64,000 nt of DNA from Chryseobacterium jejuense (GCF_900100075.1 NZ_FNEG01000004.1:372001-436000), one strand, 5' to 3'. Positions 9,342 through 17,510 are shown, counted from the stretch's first letter. The notes: generated from the letters alone by a model not told the origin. Numbers and translations: made by a program.

Positions 9342-9483
9342 CTCAAAACAGAACTGTAATTTCCTTCATACCCTCCTGCATTTTCTTCTTTCATATTCTT
9401 AACCACGAATTGTCCAATTATTCCCATGAAACAGCTATCGTATGATTTACATTTTCCAGCTTCCTTTGCAATAAAAATTACTC

Positions 9484-10206
9484 ATGCCAAGTTTACCAAA
9501 ATGGATCAACGATACGGTAGAAAATGTATGGTCCTCAAAATTCAAAGATTGTAAAGTTATTCATATAGAAACTATTTCCGGGAATCTACGTCTTGTACGT
9601 TTTGAAACCGATTTACTGGATATTCAGTATGAACCTGCTTATGCCATTGGAATAAGAATCAACGACAGGGATTTCCGCAATTATTCACCATTTAATTTTA
9701 ATAGAGAAGCTGGAACCTTTGACGTTTTATTTCATATTCATGATCATTCAGCAGTGGGAAGTCGTTTTGCATCCCATTTATCTGTTGGAGATTCCATAAA
9801 GATATTAATACCCAGAGGAAAGCGATTTTTTGAGCCGGATGCAAAAATTCATTTCTCTATAGGAGATGAAACTTCATTGGGAAGTTCTCTTTCCATTAAA
9901 GAAGCTGTGGAAGAAATGGGTTCTTTATTTATTTGTCTTCATGAACTGGAAGAATCTCAGATCCTGGAAAGCCTCAATTTATATGGTTATTACAGTCCTA
10001 AAAACAGTACAATGATCATCATCGAAGCCTTAACTGAATTTCTGAGAGAAGAAAAGAAAACCATCTATAATGATGATGCTATTTTTTACCTCACAGGAAA
10101 CGGAACCCGCATGTCATTGATAAAGAAATATCTTAAGGCTAAGGGAGTTTCTTCGAAATGCATCAGATCGCAGGCCTATTGGCTTGAAGGGAAAAAAGGA
10201 TTGTAA
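9484..10206 (+). CDS. siderophore-interacting FAD-binding reductase
   Basis: A 240-residue cytoplasmic flavoprotein of the SIP (ViuB/YqjH-like) family, which releases iron by reducing ferric siderophores with NAD(P)H. Seen in the sequence: the FAD-binding RNYSPFNF motif (equivalent to RxYTxR) near residue 64, GDETSL near 121, and the family's C-terminal AYWLEGKKG. No ferric siderophore receptor is adjacent. The AraC regulator just upstream is a plausible controller, by position only. Confidence 0.85.
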   Translation: MPSLPKWINDTVENVWSSKFKDCKVIHIETISGNLRLVRFETDLLDIQYEPAYAIGIRINDRDFRNYSPFNFNREAGTFDVLFHIHDHSAVGSRFASHLSVGDSIKILIPRGKRFFEPDAKIHFSIGDETSLGSSLSIKEAVEEMGSLFICLHELEESQILESLNLYGYYSPKNSTMIIIEALTEFLREEKKTIYNDDAIFYLTGNGTRMSLIKKYLKAKGVSSKCIRSQAYWLEGKKGL

Positions 10207-10212
10207 AAGAAA

Positions 10213-10267
10213 GGAAGCTGGAAATAATACCTATACATGATAAGAAATTCCAACTTCCGTTTTTTTA
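10213..10267 (+). terminator. possible terminator built from a GGAAG repeat
   Basis: GGAAGCTGGAA can pair, with one mismatch, with TTCCAACTTCC 24 bases further on, followed by a T run near 10260. The left arm belongs to the dispersed GGAAGCTGGAAG family. The loop is long for a terminator. Confidence 0.4.
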
Positions 10268-10274
10268 TTCAATT

Positions 10275-10853
10275 TTATTTTAGTTTCTGTCCCAATGATT
10301 TCACTTTCTTCAACCATTTTTTCCGCTGCTCTTCATTAGAAGTACGAATAATCCCCAGATATGTAACCTTCACTGGTTTTATTCCACAAAATTCCAGCGT
10401 TGATTTTTTAAGCTGATTGACGCTGGGTCTTCCATACATAAGACGGTAATACCAACCCGGCTGATCTATTGTGGTGATAATATGAGCTGTTTTCCCCTCT
10501 AAAAGCTTATCCCACCACAAAGAATTCTCTCTGTATTTGTAAGCGAATCCGGGAAGAAAAAGCCGATCTATAAAACCTTTCATTAAAGCTGGTAAACCTC
10601 CCCACCAGACTGGATGCACCCAAACCAGATGATCTGCCCACAGAATAACTTCCCAGGCATTCAACAAATCCGGCTCCAGCTCCATCCTTTTTTGATACCC
10701 AAACTGTAAATTAGGGTTAAAGTTTAAATCTGCTATTGTAATTTCTTTTATCTCTGCTCCCGCTTCTATAGCTCCGTTTTTATAGGCTTCTGCCATTCCG
10801 AAATTGAAAGATTCTTTATTCGGATGGCCGTTGATAATGGCTATTTTTTTCAT
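10275..10853 (-). CDS. NAD(P)H-dependent oxidoreductase, flavodoxin-like fold
   Basis: A 192-residue protein of the Flavodoxin_2 (NQO1/MdaB/YwrO-like) family, which uses FMN or FAD to reduce quinones. The N-terminal phosphate loop region NGHPNKESFNFGMA (about residue 9) and the WVHPVWWGGLPALMKGFIDR segment (about 78-97) are typical. Its start overlaps the stop of the upstream saccharopine dehydrogenase-like gene by 4 bp (ATGA), so the two are translationally coupled. Confidence 0.88.
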   Translation of the reverse strand: MKKIAIINGHPNKESFNFGMAEAYKNGAIEAGAEIKEITIADLNFNPNLQFGYQKRMELEPDLLNAWEVILWADHLVWVHPVWWGGLPALMKGFIDRLFLPGFAYKYRENSLWWDKLLEGKTAHIITTIDQPGWYYRLMYGRPSVNQLKKSTLEFCGIKPVKVTYLGIIRTSNEEQRKKWLKKVKSLGQKLK

Positions 10854-11875
10854 TGTACCATGTTGATATTAATCGTTTCATAGGCATTCAGCTGAGACAA
10901 TAAAGATAAAGGCTCATGCAATTGATGACTGAAGTAAATATTGTTTTCATGGGGATTTCTCACCAACTCTTCCGTATGCAAAACTGCTGATAAAGCCGTT
11001 AATTCTGCCTGCCCTTTCTTACTCTGCAAACTCAGTTTCTTATCTCCGTTTTTATCCTTTATTACAACTTCAAAGACTGCCTGATCTCCGTTTCCACTTG
11101 ATCCGAAAATCATTTTTCTTTCCTTTAAAGATAGGATATTAAAAATTCTGAGGTATTGAAAGCTCCCCAGAAGCCAGGTAATAAACTTAGAATTATAAGT
11201 CATTTTTACACTTACATTGGGAATTCTTTCAACCTTGTTCAGAATATACAGATCAGGGACATCAAAATTATAGGCATTCCTTTTTCCGATTCCGAAGGAA
11301 AAATCAAAAGTTTCTGTGTTTAAAAAATGCCTGATTGGATTAGGTTGATCATTTTTATAATCATAAAAAGGGACCGCCACATTTTCTGCCATAAAGTGAG
11401 CTGAGCTTTCCCCTGCTAAATCTTTAACAGAATAATAGACAAAAAGCTTTACATCCTGAATGTCATGAGTGTCTTTTGAAAGAACATTCAACAGTCCGGG
11501 TACTATTCCACCCATCCATCCGGAACTGAAAACAATTCTACTGTTAACCTCTGTTTTTCGGGCAATATCATAAGCTTTTACCAGATCCGGAGTAGGTTTT
11601 GTGATATCCAGATAGTCGATATGATTCTTTATAGCAAACTGAAGAACATGATCTGACTTATCATTCACCGAAAGAATAATAAGGTTTATTTTTTTATCCG
11701 TAATAATCTGAAGAGTATCAGGATCAGTAACATCAATCTTTAAGGATCTATCTGTACTTCCACCTTTACGTCCACCAATAAAAATATTGAAATGAGGGTT
11801 TCTTGTTTGTAAAATACGGGCCATTGTTTTACCCACCAGTCCGTTTCCTCCGATAATAAGAATATTGTACTCCAT
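10850..11875 (-). CDS. saccharopine dehydrogenase-like NAD(P)-binding protein
   Basis: A 341-residue protein starting with a Rossmann dinucleotide motif, IIGGNGLVGKTMARIL (residues 7-22), typical of saccharopine dehydrogenase-like oxidoreductases. Its substrate is unlikely to be saccharopine: the C-terminal part does not match lysine pathway enzymes, and it is linked by a 4-bp overlap to a quinone-type reductase. The Crp/Fnr-like gene just upstream (54 bp) points to an inducible unit. A -7 box at 11889-11896 allows separate transcription. Confidence 0.8.
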   Translation of the reverse strand: MEYNILIIGGNGLVGKTMARILQTRNPHFNIFIGGRKGGSTDRSLKIDVTDPDTLQIITDKKINLIILSVNDKSDHVLQFAIKNHIDYLDITKPTPDLVKAYDIARKTEVNSRIVFSSGWMGGIVPGLLNVLSKDTHDIQDVKLFVYYSVKDLAGESSAHFMAENVAVPFYDYKNDQPNPIRHFLNTETFDFSFGIGKRNAYNFDVPDLYILNKVERIPNVSVKMTYNSKFITWLLGSFQYLRIFNILSLKERKMIFGSSGNGDQAVFEVVIKDKNGDKKLSLQSKKGQAELTALSAVLHTEELVRNPHENNIYFSHQLHEPLSLLSQLNAYETININMVQ

Positions 11876-11888
11876 TTATTTTTTTTGA

Positions 11889-11896
11889 CAAAATTA
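11889..11896 (-). promoter_or_regulatory. -7 box TAATTTTG of the reductase pair
   Basis: Read on the minus strand this is an exact TAnnTTTG box, 13 bp before the ATG at 11875. It lies between the Crp/Fnr-like gene and its two downstream neighbours. Confidence 0.5.
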
Positions 11897-11929
11897 TAGA
11901 GCTGTAAGATCAATAAACAGGACAAATGT

Positions 11930-12496
11930 CTAAAAAGAGATCTCCTTCCTGATACGGCTTAAATGTCTTTGGGTAATACCAAGATAAGAAGCTAAATACT
12001 GCAGCGGAATTTTCTGAATATAATCGGGGTAGTTTTTAAGAAGTGCTGAATAGCGCTGGGTAGCACTGTCTCTCTGCAACTGGAAAAACCTGTTTTCCAA
12101 TTCAAGATATTCCTGTTCAGCAATGATCTTTAAAAATTTCATCCAATTCAGTTTATCCTGTACTAAGGCATCCATTTTTTCCTTTTTTAAAATCAATAAT
12201 TCGGCATCTGTAATTGCCTGCATACTTTCTTTGCTGAGGCAGCCGGAAATAAATGATGAATAGGCAGCCATCATGGTATTCGGAAACCTGAAACAATAGG
12301 TCATATCTTTTCCGTCATCAGCAAGATAGAAGGAACGGAAGATCCCGGATTGTATAAATGCCACTTCCCTGCATTTCTCACCTTCCTGGATGAAATACTC
12401 ATTCTTATTGACTTTCCTGATTTCAAAAAGTTTTAAAAACTCTTCAATCTCGTTCTCTGAAAACAATTCAAAACTTCGAAAAAAATCATGTACCAT
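11930..12496 (-). CDS. Crp/Fnr-family transcriptional regulator
   Basis: A 188-residue regulator with a cyclic-nucleotide-binding-like beta roll (about residues 15-115; GEKCREVAFIQSGIFRSFY is recognisable) and a short C-terminal helix-turn-helix (LQYLASYLGITQRHLSRIRKE). It has no cysteine cluster for an iron-sulfur centre, so an Fnr-type oxygen sensor is unlikely. The reading frame extends 33 codons further upstream, but that part is repeat-derived sequence (GATGGAAG), so the ATG at 12496 is preferred. It probably controls the two reductase genes downstream. Confidence 0.85.
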   Translation of the reverse strand: MVHDFFRSFELFSENEIEEFLKLFEIRKVNKNEYFIQEGEKCREVAFIQSGIFRSFYLADDGKDMTYCFRFPNTMMAAYSSFISGCLSKESMQAITDAELLILKKEKMDALVQDKLNWMKFLKIIAEQEYLELENRFFQLQRDSATQRYSALLKNYPDYIQKIPLQYLASYLGITQRHLSRIRKEISF

Positions 12497-12751
12497 TAGC
12501 TTGGTTTCTTGGTTTGGCGAAAATAAATAAAACTTATTTAAAAATTGAGGTTGAGGTAAAGAAGTTAGGGTTAAATGCTTGGAAGATGGAAGCATGAAGA
12601 TGGAAGTTACTTTTCGTGATATAATTACTATTCGCCCTATAGAACAATTTCAACTATGATAAAACAGGGTGCATATCTATTCTTTATGAACTTCCAGCTT
12701 CAAACCTTACTACACCTATATTTATTTCTTATCCCAAGCTCATATAAAAAG

Positions 12752-12829
12752 AAAAAATCATCCCAGGATGGGATGATCTACCGTTTTGAATTACTAGTTA
12801 TTATATGAAGATATGAATGATGTTTTTGT
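12752..12829 (-). ncRNA. candidate small RNA
   Basis: On the minus strand, TATCTTTG (12835-12842, an exact TAnnTTTG box) is followed about 52 bases later by a perfect hairpin, ATCATCCC-ATCCT-GGGATGAT (12757-12777), and then a T run. The unit lies after the aminopeptidase terminator at 12913-12948, so the expected product is an independent RNA of about 75-80 nt. There is no ORF. The -33 position lacks TTG. Not a recognised RNA family. Confidence 0.45.
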
Positions 12830-12834
12830 TGGTA

Positions 12835-12842
12835 CAAAGATA
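12835..12842 (-). promoter_or_regulatory. -7 box TATCTTTG of candidate small RNA
   Basis: Exact TAnnTTTG match on the minus strand, between two same-strand terminators. Confidence 0.45.
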
Positions 12843-12912
12843 GATAGATCTGTAATTCCCATCATCAGGAGAATCCCTAGAATTTTATCCGTAAAAATAC
12901 GGTTGTATAAAC

Positions 12913-12948
12913 AAAAAAGCCCTGCAAGCGACAACTTACAGGACTTTT
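12913..12948 (-). terminator. intrinsic terminator of Xaa-Pro aminopeptidase gene
   Basis: On the minus strand AAAAGTCCTGTAAG pairs with CTTGCAGGGCTTTT around a 6-base loop and runs into T residues. Two mismatches of the plus strand become G-U pairs on the minus strand, which shows the direction. It lies about 85 bp after the stop at 13032. Confidence 0.75.
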
Positions 12949-13031
12949 GCTGATCTAACAATTATTTTGTTTAGGAGTATAAATTTTAAAGTTCAATGTT
13001 TAAGATTCCTCAACATCTACTTTAGTTTTTC

Positions 13032-14810
13032 TTATAATGGGCTTACCAGTTGTAAGAACCATTCTTTCACTTCTCCTTCCAAATAAGGAGCTATTTTTTC
13101 TTCACATGTTTTATGATAATCATTCAGCCATGCGATTTCATTTTCTGAAAGGATTTCTTTTACCACAGTATCTTTAAAGAACGGACAGAACGTTAATGTT
13201 TCAAATTGGTAGAATGTTCCGTGAATTGTTTTTTCTGCTTCTTTTACTGCAATAAGGTTTTCATGACGAATTCCGTAATGTCCTTCAAGATAGTATCCAG
13301 GTTCGTTGGATAACACCATTCCCGGAAGAAGTTCCTGAGGATTTAAGTCTTTTCTGATGCTTTGAGGTCCTTCATGAACATTCATAAAGCTTCCTACTCC
13401 GTGCCCTGTTCCGTGGTTGTAATCTTTAGCTTCCATCCACAAAGGAAGTCTGGCAATAGCATCAAGCTGTACTCCTCTTGTTCCTTTAGGGAATTTCACC
13501 ATTGATAAACGGATTAATCCCTGTAATACCAATGTAGAATTTCTTTTGAACTCTTCAGAAGGGGTTCCTAATGCAAAAGTTCTTGTAATATCTGTAGTTC
13601 CTTCAAGATACTGACCTCCTGAATCTACAAGGATTGTCTCTTCATTGGTAACGTCTTTACTTCCTTCTTTTTTGGCAGAATAGTGCATGATCGCACCGTT
13701 GTCTTTATATCCTATGATAGAACCAAAGCTTTCTCCTACAAAGTTTTTCCCTTCCGCACGGAAACCTCTCAGTTTTTCACCGATAGAATATTCATTCATT
13801 GCTTCTTTTCCTGCGTTGTGAGTCAGCCAGTAAAGGAATTTCACCATCGCTACACCATCTCTTACCATTACAGTTCTGAAACCTTCCAACTCAGTTTCGT
13901 TTTTCTGAGCTTTCATCAGATTTCCTGGTACCGGAGCTTTGATAAATTGATTGTTTGCCTTTAAGGTTTCAAAAATCTGTTGGTTGCTGTTTGGAGAAAC
14001 CAATACTTTTTCATTCTTGAACGCATTCAGGTAGTTATAGAACTCTTCGTAAGGCATCATCTTTACGAAAGAATCATCCATTTGTTTTCTTGCTTCTACT
14101 TCAAGTTTTTCTAATCCAGTAAACAAAACTGCATCATTCTTAGTGATCACAATATATCCTAAAAATACAGGATTGCTCTGTACATCGCTTCCTCTCAGGT
14201 TGGATGTCCATGCCACATCATCAAGACTTGAAATAATATGCACCGTTGCTTCCTGCTCTTCCATTTTCTGACGGATCGCAGAAAGTTTATCTGCTACAGA
14301 TTTCCCAGCTCTTTCTACAGGATGTACAAAGATTGGATTAGCAGATGGCGTTCCTCTTTCTTTCCAAACCTCCTTTAAAAGAGGAATATCAGCAAGGGTA
14401 ATATTTTTTGAATTAAATTTTTGAGAAAGTAGTTCCCAGTTGGCATTAGAAGCGGCCAAAGCATTTACAGCCACCTTACCTCCGGCAGGAATTTCAGAAA
14501 TAATCCAATCAATATAATTAGGAGTTCCTTCTATTCCGTCTTTGAAAAGGTCGATTCCTGAACCGTCCAGTTCAATAGCAGCTTGTGTAAAGTATCTTCC
14601 GTCTGTCCAAAGACCTGCTTTGTCTTTAGTTACTACCGCAAAACCGGCAGAACCTAAGAATCCTGACAGCCATGCTCTTTCCTGCCATTCTTCAGGAAGG
14701 TACTCACTCATGTGCGGGTCTGCAGAATATACTATAAATGCATCAACATTATTTTTCTGCATTTCTTCACGAAGCGCAGCAACTTTTTCCTTTGAAGTCA
14801 TTCTTTTCAT
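13032..14810 (-). CDS. Xaa-Pro aminopeptidase (M24B)
   Basis: A 592-residue cytoplasmic metallopeptidase that removes the N-terminal residue before proline. It has two creatinase-like N-terminal domains (about residues 1-300) and a C-terminal pita-bread catalytic domain. Metal ligands are visible: the two Asp in LVDSGGQYLEGTTDITRTF, His in HGTGHGVG, Glu in NEPGYYLEG and Glu in the FYQFETLTFCPF strand. The length matches the long aminopeptidase P1-like form. The start has a second Met three residues on. A TAACTTTC -7-like box lies about 10 bp upstream. Confidence 0.93.
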   Translation of the reverse strand: MKRMTSKEKVAALREEMQKNNVDAFIVYSADPHMSEYLPEEWQERAWLSGFLGSAGFAVVTKDKAGLWTDGRYFTQAAIELDGSGIDLFKDGIEGTPNYIDWIISEIPAGGKVAVNALAASNANWELLSQKFNSKNITLADIPLLKEVWKERGTPSANPIFVHPVERAGKSVADKLSAIRQKMEEQEATVHIISSLDDVAWTSNLRGSDVQSNPVFLGYIVITKNDAVLFTGLEKLEVEARKQMDDSFVKMMPYEEFYNYLNAFKNEKVLVSPNSNQQIFETLKANNQFIKAPVPGNLMKAQKNETELEGFRTVMVRDGVAMVKFLYWLTHNAGKEAMNEYSIGEKLRGFRAEGKNFVGESFGSIIGYKDNGAIMHYSAKKEGSKDVTNEETILVDSGGQYLEGTTDITRTFALGTPSEEFKRNSTLVLQGLIRLSMVKFPKGTRGVQLDAIARLPLWMEAKDYNHGTGHGVGSFMNVHEGPQSIRKDLNPQELLPGMVLSNEPGYYLEGHYGIRHENLIAVKEAEKTIHGTFYQFETLTFCPFFKDTVVKEILSENEIAWLNDYHKTCEEKIAPYLEGEVKEWFLQLVSPL

Positions 14811-15306
14811 TTTTAAACACCGAAAGTTACGAAAAATTTAAAGTCATAGGATCAAATAAAGTCCCTATTTTCCTTATGATATGTTATTTTTTCATGAATT
14901 TTGATTGAGGGCATAAAGAACATCTTTTGTTGGCTACGAATACACGAATTATTTTATGAATAAAGTAGTGGCTCATAGTATACGGTTCTTTCTTTTAAAG
15001 GTTTAAATAACTTTATAGATGAAGCAGAAATATCTGTGAAAATCTGTGGAATCCGTGGGAGTAAATATAGATTTCACGCTATACTACGTTTCGCTCTGAA
15101 TGATAAAAAGAAATGGAAATCTTCACTTGATCTGTGAACTTGTATAATTTTATCACAGATAAAATCCTTGCGCCTTAAAAACATATAGTCTATCATTATT
15201 CTTGCGTCTTCGTATTTTTCCCACTTCCCATATAACTGATGTAGAGATTACTGCGTTTCATTTGTGTATTTTATTCAAAAAAAAGTAAAATTCACATCAT
15301 AAAATA

Positions 15307-15314
15307 TATTTTTG
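15307..15314 (+). promoter_or_regulatory. -7 box TATTTTTG of DUF6526 gene
   Basis: Exact TAnnTTTG match 46 bp before the ATG at 15361, directly upstream of the palindrome at 15324-15346. Confidence 0.45.
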
Positions 15315-15323
15315 TATTAAAAT

Positions 15324-15346
15324 AATAATCTTTTGGAAAGATTATT
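15324..15346. promoter_or_regulatory. 23-bp perfect palindrome in the leader
   Basis: AATAATCTTT-TGG-AAAGATTATT: ten paired bases and a 3-base centre, 14 bp before the ATG at 15361 and at the predicted start of transcription. It could be an operator or an RNA hairpin covering the ribosome entry region. Confidence 0.55.
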
Positions 15347-15360
15347 GCTACATTACACCT

Positions 15361-15798
15361 ATGAAACAGCAGAACTATAATAACCACCGAAAATTTTATG
15401 CACCACATCATTTTATTTATCTCCCTTTATTGATTGTACTGGAGATTTTAGGAATCTATAAAATTTGGGATGACCCCAATAATCAGCTGGTCTGGATCTT
15501 ATTTTCAATCGTAATTTTTCTGCTTTTTTATCTGGCATTTATGACCAGACAGCATTATGCATTAGGGCTTCAGAACCGCATGGTGATCCTTGAATTTAGA
15601 CAACGGTATTTTGAGATTTTTAACAGAAGATCTGATGAAACGGTTGACAAATTAAGATTTGACCAGATTGCAGCCCTGAGGTTTACGTATGACGAAGAAT
15701 TTAAGGAGCTTTTGTACAAGGCACTTCATGAGAATATTTCAGGGGATGAGATCAAAAGATCCATCAAAAATTGGAAGGCTGACAAGCTCCGAATTTAA
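15361..15798 (+). CDS. DUF6526-like membrane protein
   Basis: A 145-residue protein with two hydrophobic segments (about residues 20-36 and 44-62) followed by a cytoplasmic helical part with ALGLQNRMVILEFRQRYFEIF and a C-terminal GDEIKRSIKNWKADKLRI. This matches the DUF6526 family common in Bacteroidota, whose function is unknown. The next genes in the same direction are decayed. Confidence 0.8.
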   Translation: MKQQNYNNHRKFYAPHHFIYLPLLIVLEILGIYKIWDDPNNQLVWILFSIVIFLLFYLAFMTRQHYALGLQNRMVILEFRQRYFEIFNRRSDETVDKLRFDQIAALRFTYDEEFKELLYKALHENISGDEIKRSIKNWKADKLRI

Positions 15799-15820
15799 CA
15801 GACACAAAAAATCTACACTT

Positions 15821-15990
15821 ATGAAAGCATTGAGCTTTTATAGTATAATGATATTAAAAGTGTATTGACACTCACAAATTGTAGCGCAGTAGAAACAATC
15901 TTTAAGGCTGGAATGTGGTGGGGAATCCTATTACTTTGTATAATAGTAGTGATTCTTTTCCTGATTTTTTCGAAGGGTAAAAACTCCTAA
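15821..15990 (+). pseudogene. frameshifted small lipoprotein/membrane protein
   Basis: The first frame starts at ATG 15821 (MKALSFYSIM) and stops at TGA after 15 codons. The next frame then gives LTLTNCSAVETIF, a lipobox-like LTNC, followed by a single membrane segment (GMWWGILLLCIIVVILFLIF) and SKGKNS before TAA at 15988. Joined, this is a typical ~52-residue small Bacteroidota protein with leader, Cys and membrane helix, broken by a small indel near 15862. Either a pseudogene or a sequencing error. Confidence 0.65.
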
Positions 15991-15999
15991 CCAGTTTCT

Positions 16000-16176
16000 A
16001 TGGAGAAGAATACAGATTTAGAGATTATTTCTCACCTTTAGCCATCAAAGATTGTTAACATCATGAAGGATCCGGAAGCTTCTGCAAAGGCGGTACATCT
16101 TATTGATACCACCGATGCAGAAACCGCCGGAATCACGCGTAAAAAAAGCAAAAAGTATTGCTATATAAGGAGGGAA
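16000..16176 (+). pseudogene. 5' remnant of DNA topoisomerase IB gene
   Basis: From ATG 16000 the frame reads MEKNTDLEIISHL, TAG, PSKIVNIMKDPEASAKAV and on to AGITRKKSKKYCY. This is the N-terminal start of bacterial type IB topoisomerases, whose hallmark here is GITRKK before the first conserved domain. The frame has one premature stop (codon 14) and ends after about 55 codons, where a GGAAGCTGGAGGATGGAAGG repeat begins. All catalytic parts are missing, so it is a dead stump. Confidence 0.65.
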
Positions 16177-16452
16177 GCTGGAGGATGGAAGGACGATCAG
16201 ACGATATTGTCCTGAATGTCGTTTCTAATTATTTAATGTTATTATCATTGGTTATAGTGGATTTTTGATTTCTAACAAAGGAAAAATCTAAGCATATATG
16301 AGGTTCTTCCTTCATCAGAAATCGAAGATTATCTCCTTTCAGTCGATGAATATTATTTCGACGTTATCAATGACGGAAAACTGTTTAGTAACTAACTATT
16401 GATTTTTAAGGCTTCAAGAACTTCCAGCTTCCCTCTCCTCACTTCCAGCTTC
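16171..16452. repeat. inverted GGAAGCTGGA repeats around debris
   Basis: GGGAAGCTGGAGGATGGAAGG (about 16171-16191) is met in opposite orientation by CTTCCAGCTTCCC and ACTTCCAGCTTC (about 16411-16450). They flank a 220-bp segment of degraded coding DNA at the break of the topoisomerase stump and could have mediated the deletion. Confidence 0.6.
16277..16396 (+). pseudogene. C-terminal-like coding fragment
   Basis: One frame ending at TAA near 16396 reads LPSSEIEDYLLSVDEYYF followed by DVINDGKLFSN and a stop. The composition is that of a real protein end, but a stop lies 38 codons upstream and there is no start. The parent gene is not recognised. Confidence 0.35.
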
Positions 16453-16456
16453 AAAT

Positions 16457-17344
16457 CTACCCTGTCACTCTATTGCTCAAAAACTGAGTTCTGTATTCTT
16501 TCGGGGTGATGCCTGCTATTTTTTTGAAAAGCTGGGTAAAATGAGATGCCGTATGGAAATTCAGTTCATAAGCAATCTCTGCAATATCTTTACTTGAATG
16601 AAGCAATGCTTTACTGTAATTGATATCGATCTCATTGATCCATTGTTTCGGTGATTTCTGAGTCACACTTTTTACACATTTATTCAGATAACTTTCTGTA
16701 ACGGATAATTTATCTGCATAGAATGCCACCCGTTTTTCTACTACATGATACTTGAATAAAAGATCCCGAAACTGCAGGGATAATTCCATTGGGCGTGTGG
16801 CAGATTTATGATGGGTATCTGAATCTGTGCTCAGCATTTTGATGAGAATAAGGTGAAGCATGGTGACTACAACATCATTCACGTTCAGGTTATTCAGCCA
16901 TAATTCCTGTTCCATGATGGGAAGAAGCTGGGTAATGGTCCCGTAAGTCAGGCTATCCAGATTCAGGAAAGGGGTCATAAAGAAAATACTGCTCTTATGT
17001 TTGGGCAGTTCCTGTTCCGAAAGGATATTATTTTCGTAGGCCAGGAAAAAACCTTCAATATCATCGGAAAGCTCTACCGTTGCGGTAATTGTTCCCTGCT
17101 TGATAAAGATTACACCGCCTTTTTCAGCATGATATTCTTTATTTTCAAGATACTGTTTGATATGTCCGTTAGTAACAAAAATGATAAAGTTAAAGGTTGT
17201 ACGGTATGGAATCACCGGCATCAAAATCCCTTTGAGGTAATTCTCTATCCTGTAAAGCTGTATATCCGCATTATTGGCTAATATTTTCTCCGTGATATTC
17301 GGCAGAAAAAGTTTTTTGTACTGAAAATTGGATAATACTTCCAT
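16457..17344 (-). CDS. AraC-family transcriptional regulator
   Basis: A 295-residue regulator with an N-terminal cupin-like sensing domain (about residues 30-125, containing KGGVIFIKQGTI) and a C-terminal AraC DNA-binding domain (LSVTESYLNKCVKSVTQKSP, then IAEIAYELNFHTASHFTQLFKKIAGITPKEYR). It lies just upstream of the TonB receptor gene end, on the same strand but downstream of it, and is separated by 147 bp, so co-regulation with the urease locus is only possible, not shown. Confidence 0.9.
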   Translation of the reverse strand: MEVLSNFQYKKLFLPNITEKILANNADIQLYRIENYLKGILMPVIPYRTTFNFIIFVTNGHIKQYLENKEYHAEKGGVIFIKQGTITATVELSDDIEGFFLAYENNILSEQELPKHKSSIFFMTPFLNLDSLTYGTITQLLPIMEQELWLNNLNVNDVVVTMLHLILIKMLSTDSDTHHKSATRPMELSLQFRDLLFKYHVVEKRVAFYADKLSVTESYLNKCVKSVTQKSPKQWINEIDINYSKALLHSSKDIAEIAYELNFHTASHFTQLFKKIAGITPKEYRTQFLSNRVTG

Positions 17345-17399
17345 ATCCGATATTATGATTAATTAAAATTAGACAAAATTTGTAAGGTAGAAATCAAAG

Positions 17400-17510
17400 A
17401 ATTTGAAAATTTGAGAATGAGTTCATTTGAAAATGACTTTACACTCCAACTTTAAAACTCTCAAACTCTCCGACTCTAAAGACTTCTCACTCTAAAACTT
17501 ATAATACACT
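17400..17510. repeat. ACTCTCAAACTCTC low-complexity repeat
   Basis: A pyrimidine-rich run of ACTCTAAAACTCTCAAACTC-like words lies next to the 3' end of the TonB receptor gene. Similar runs stand beside the 3' ends of the next two minus-strand genes (about 19885-19932 and 20972-21020). Confidence 0.6.

Larger units (their letters stand above)
12497..13031. other. intergenic: repeats, two terminators, candidate sRNA
   Basis: The stretch holds GGAAG-type repeat sequence (about 12575-12610 and 12685-12705) and two minus-strand terminators (12752-12777, 12913-12948) with an exact -7 box between them. No protein-coding potential was seen. Confidence 0.7.
14811..15360. other. intergenic: degenerate repeats and promoter
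   Basis: Holds degenerate repeat sequence of the AAATCTGTGGAATCCGTGGGAG type (about 15030-15065), a CTTGCGCCTTAAAAAC piece near 15168, and the promoter and palindrome of the next gene. No ORF that looks real. Confidence 0.65.

Noticed and set aside
12560-12595. N-terminal extension of the Crp/Fnr protein (33 residues)
   Set aside because: The extension is encoded by GATGGAAG-type repeat sequence, and the CRP fold is complete from the ATG at 12496.
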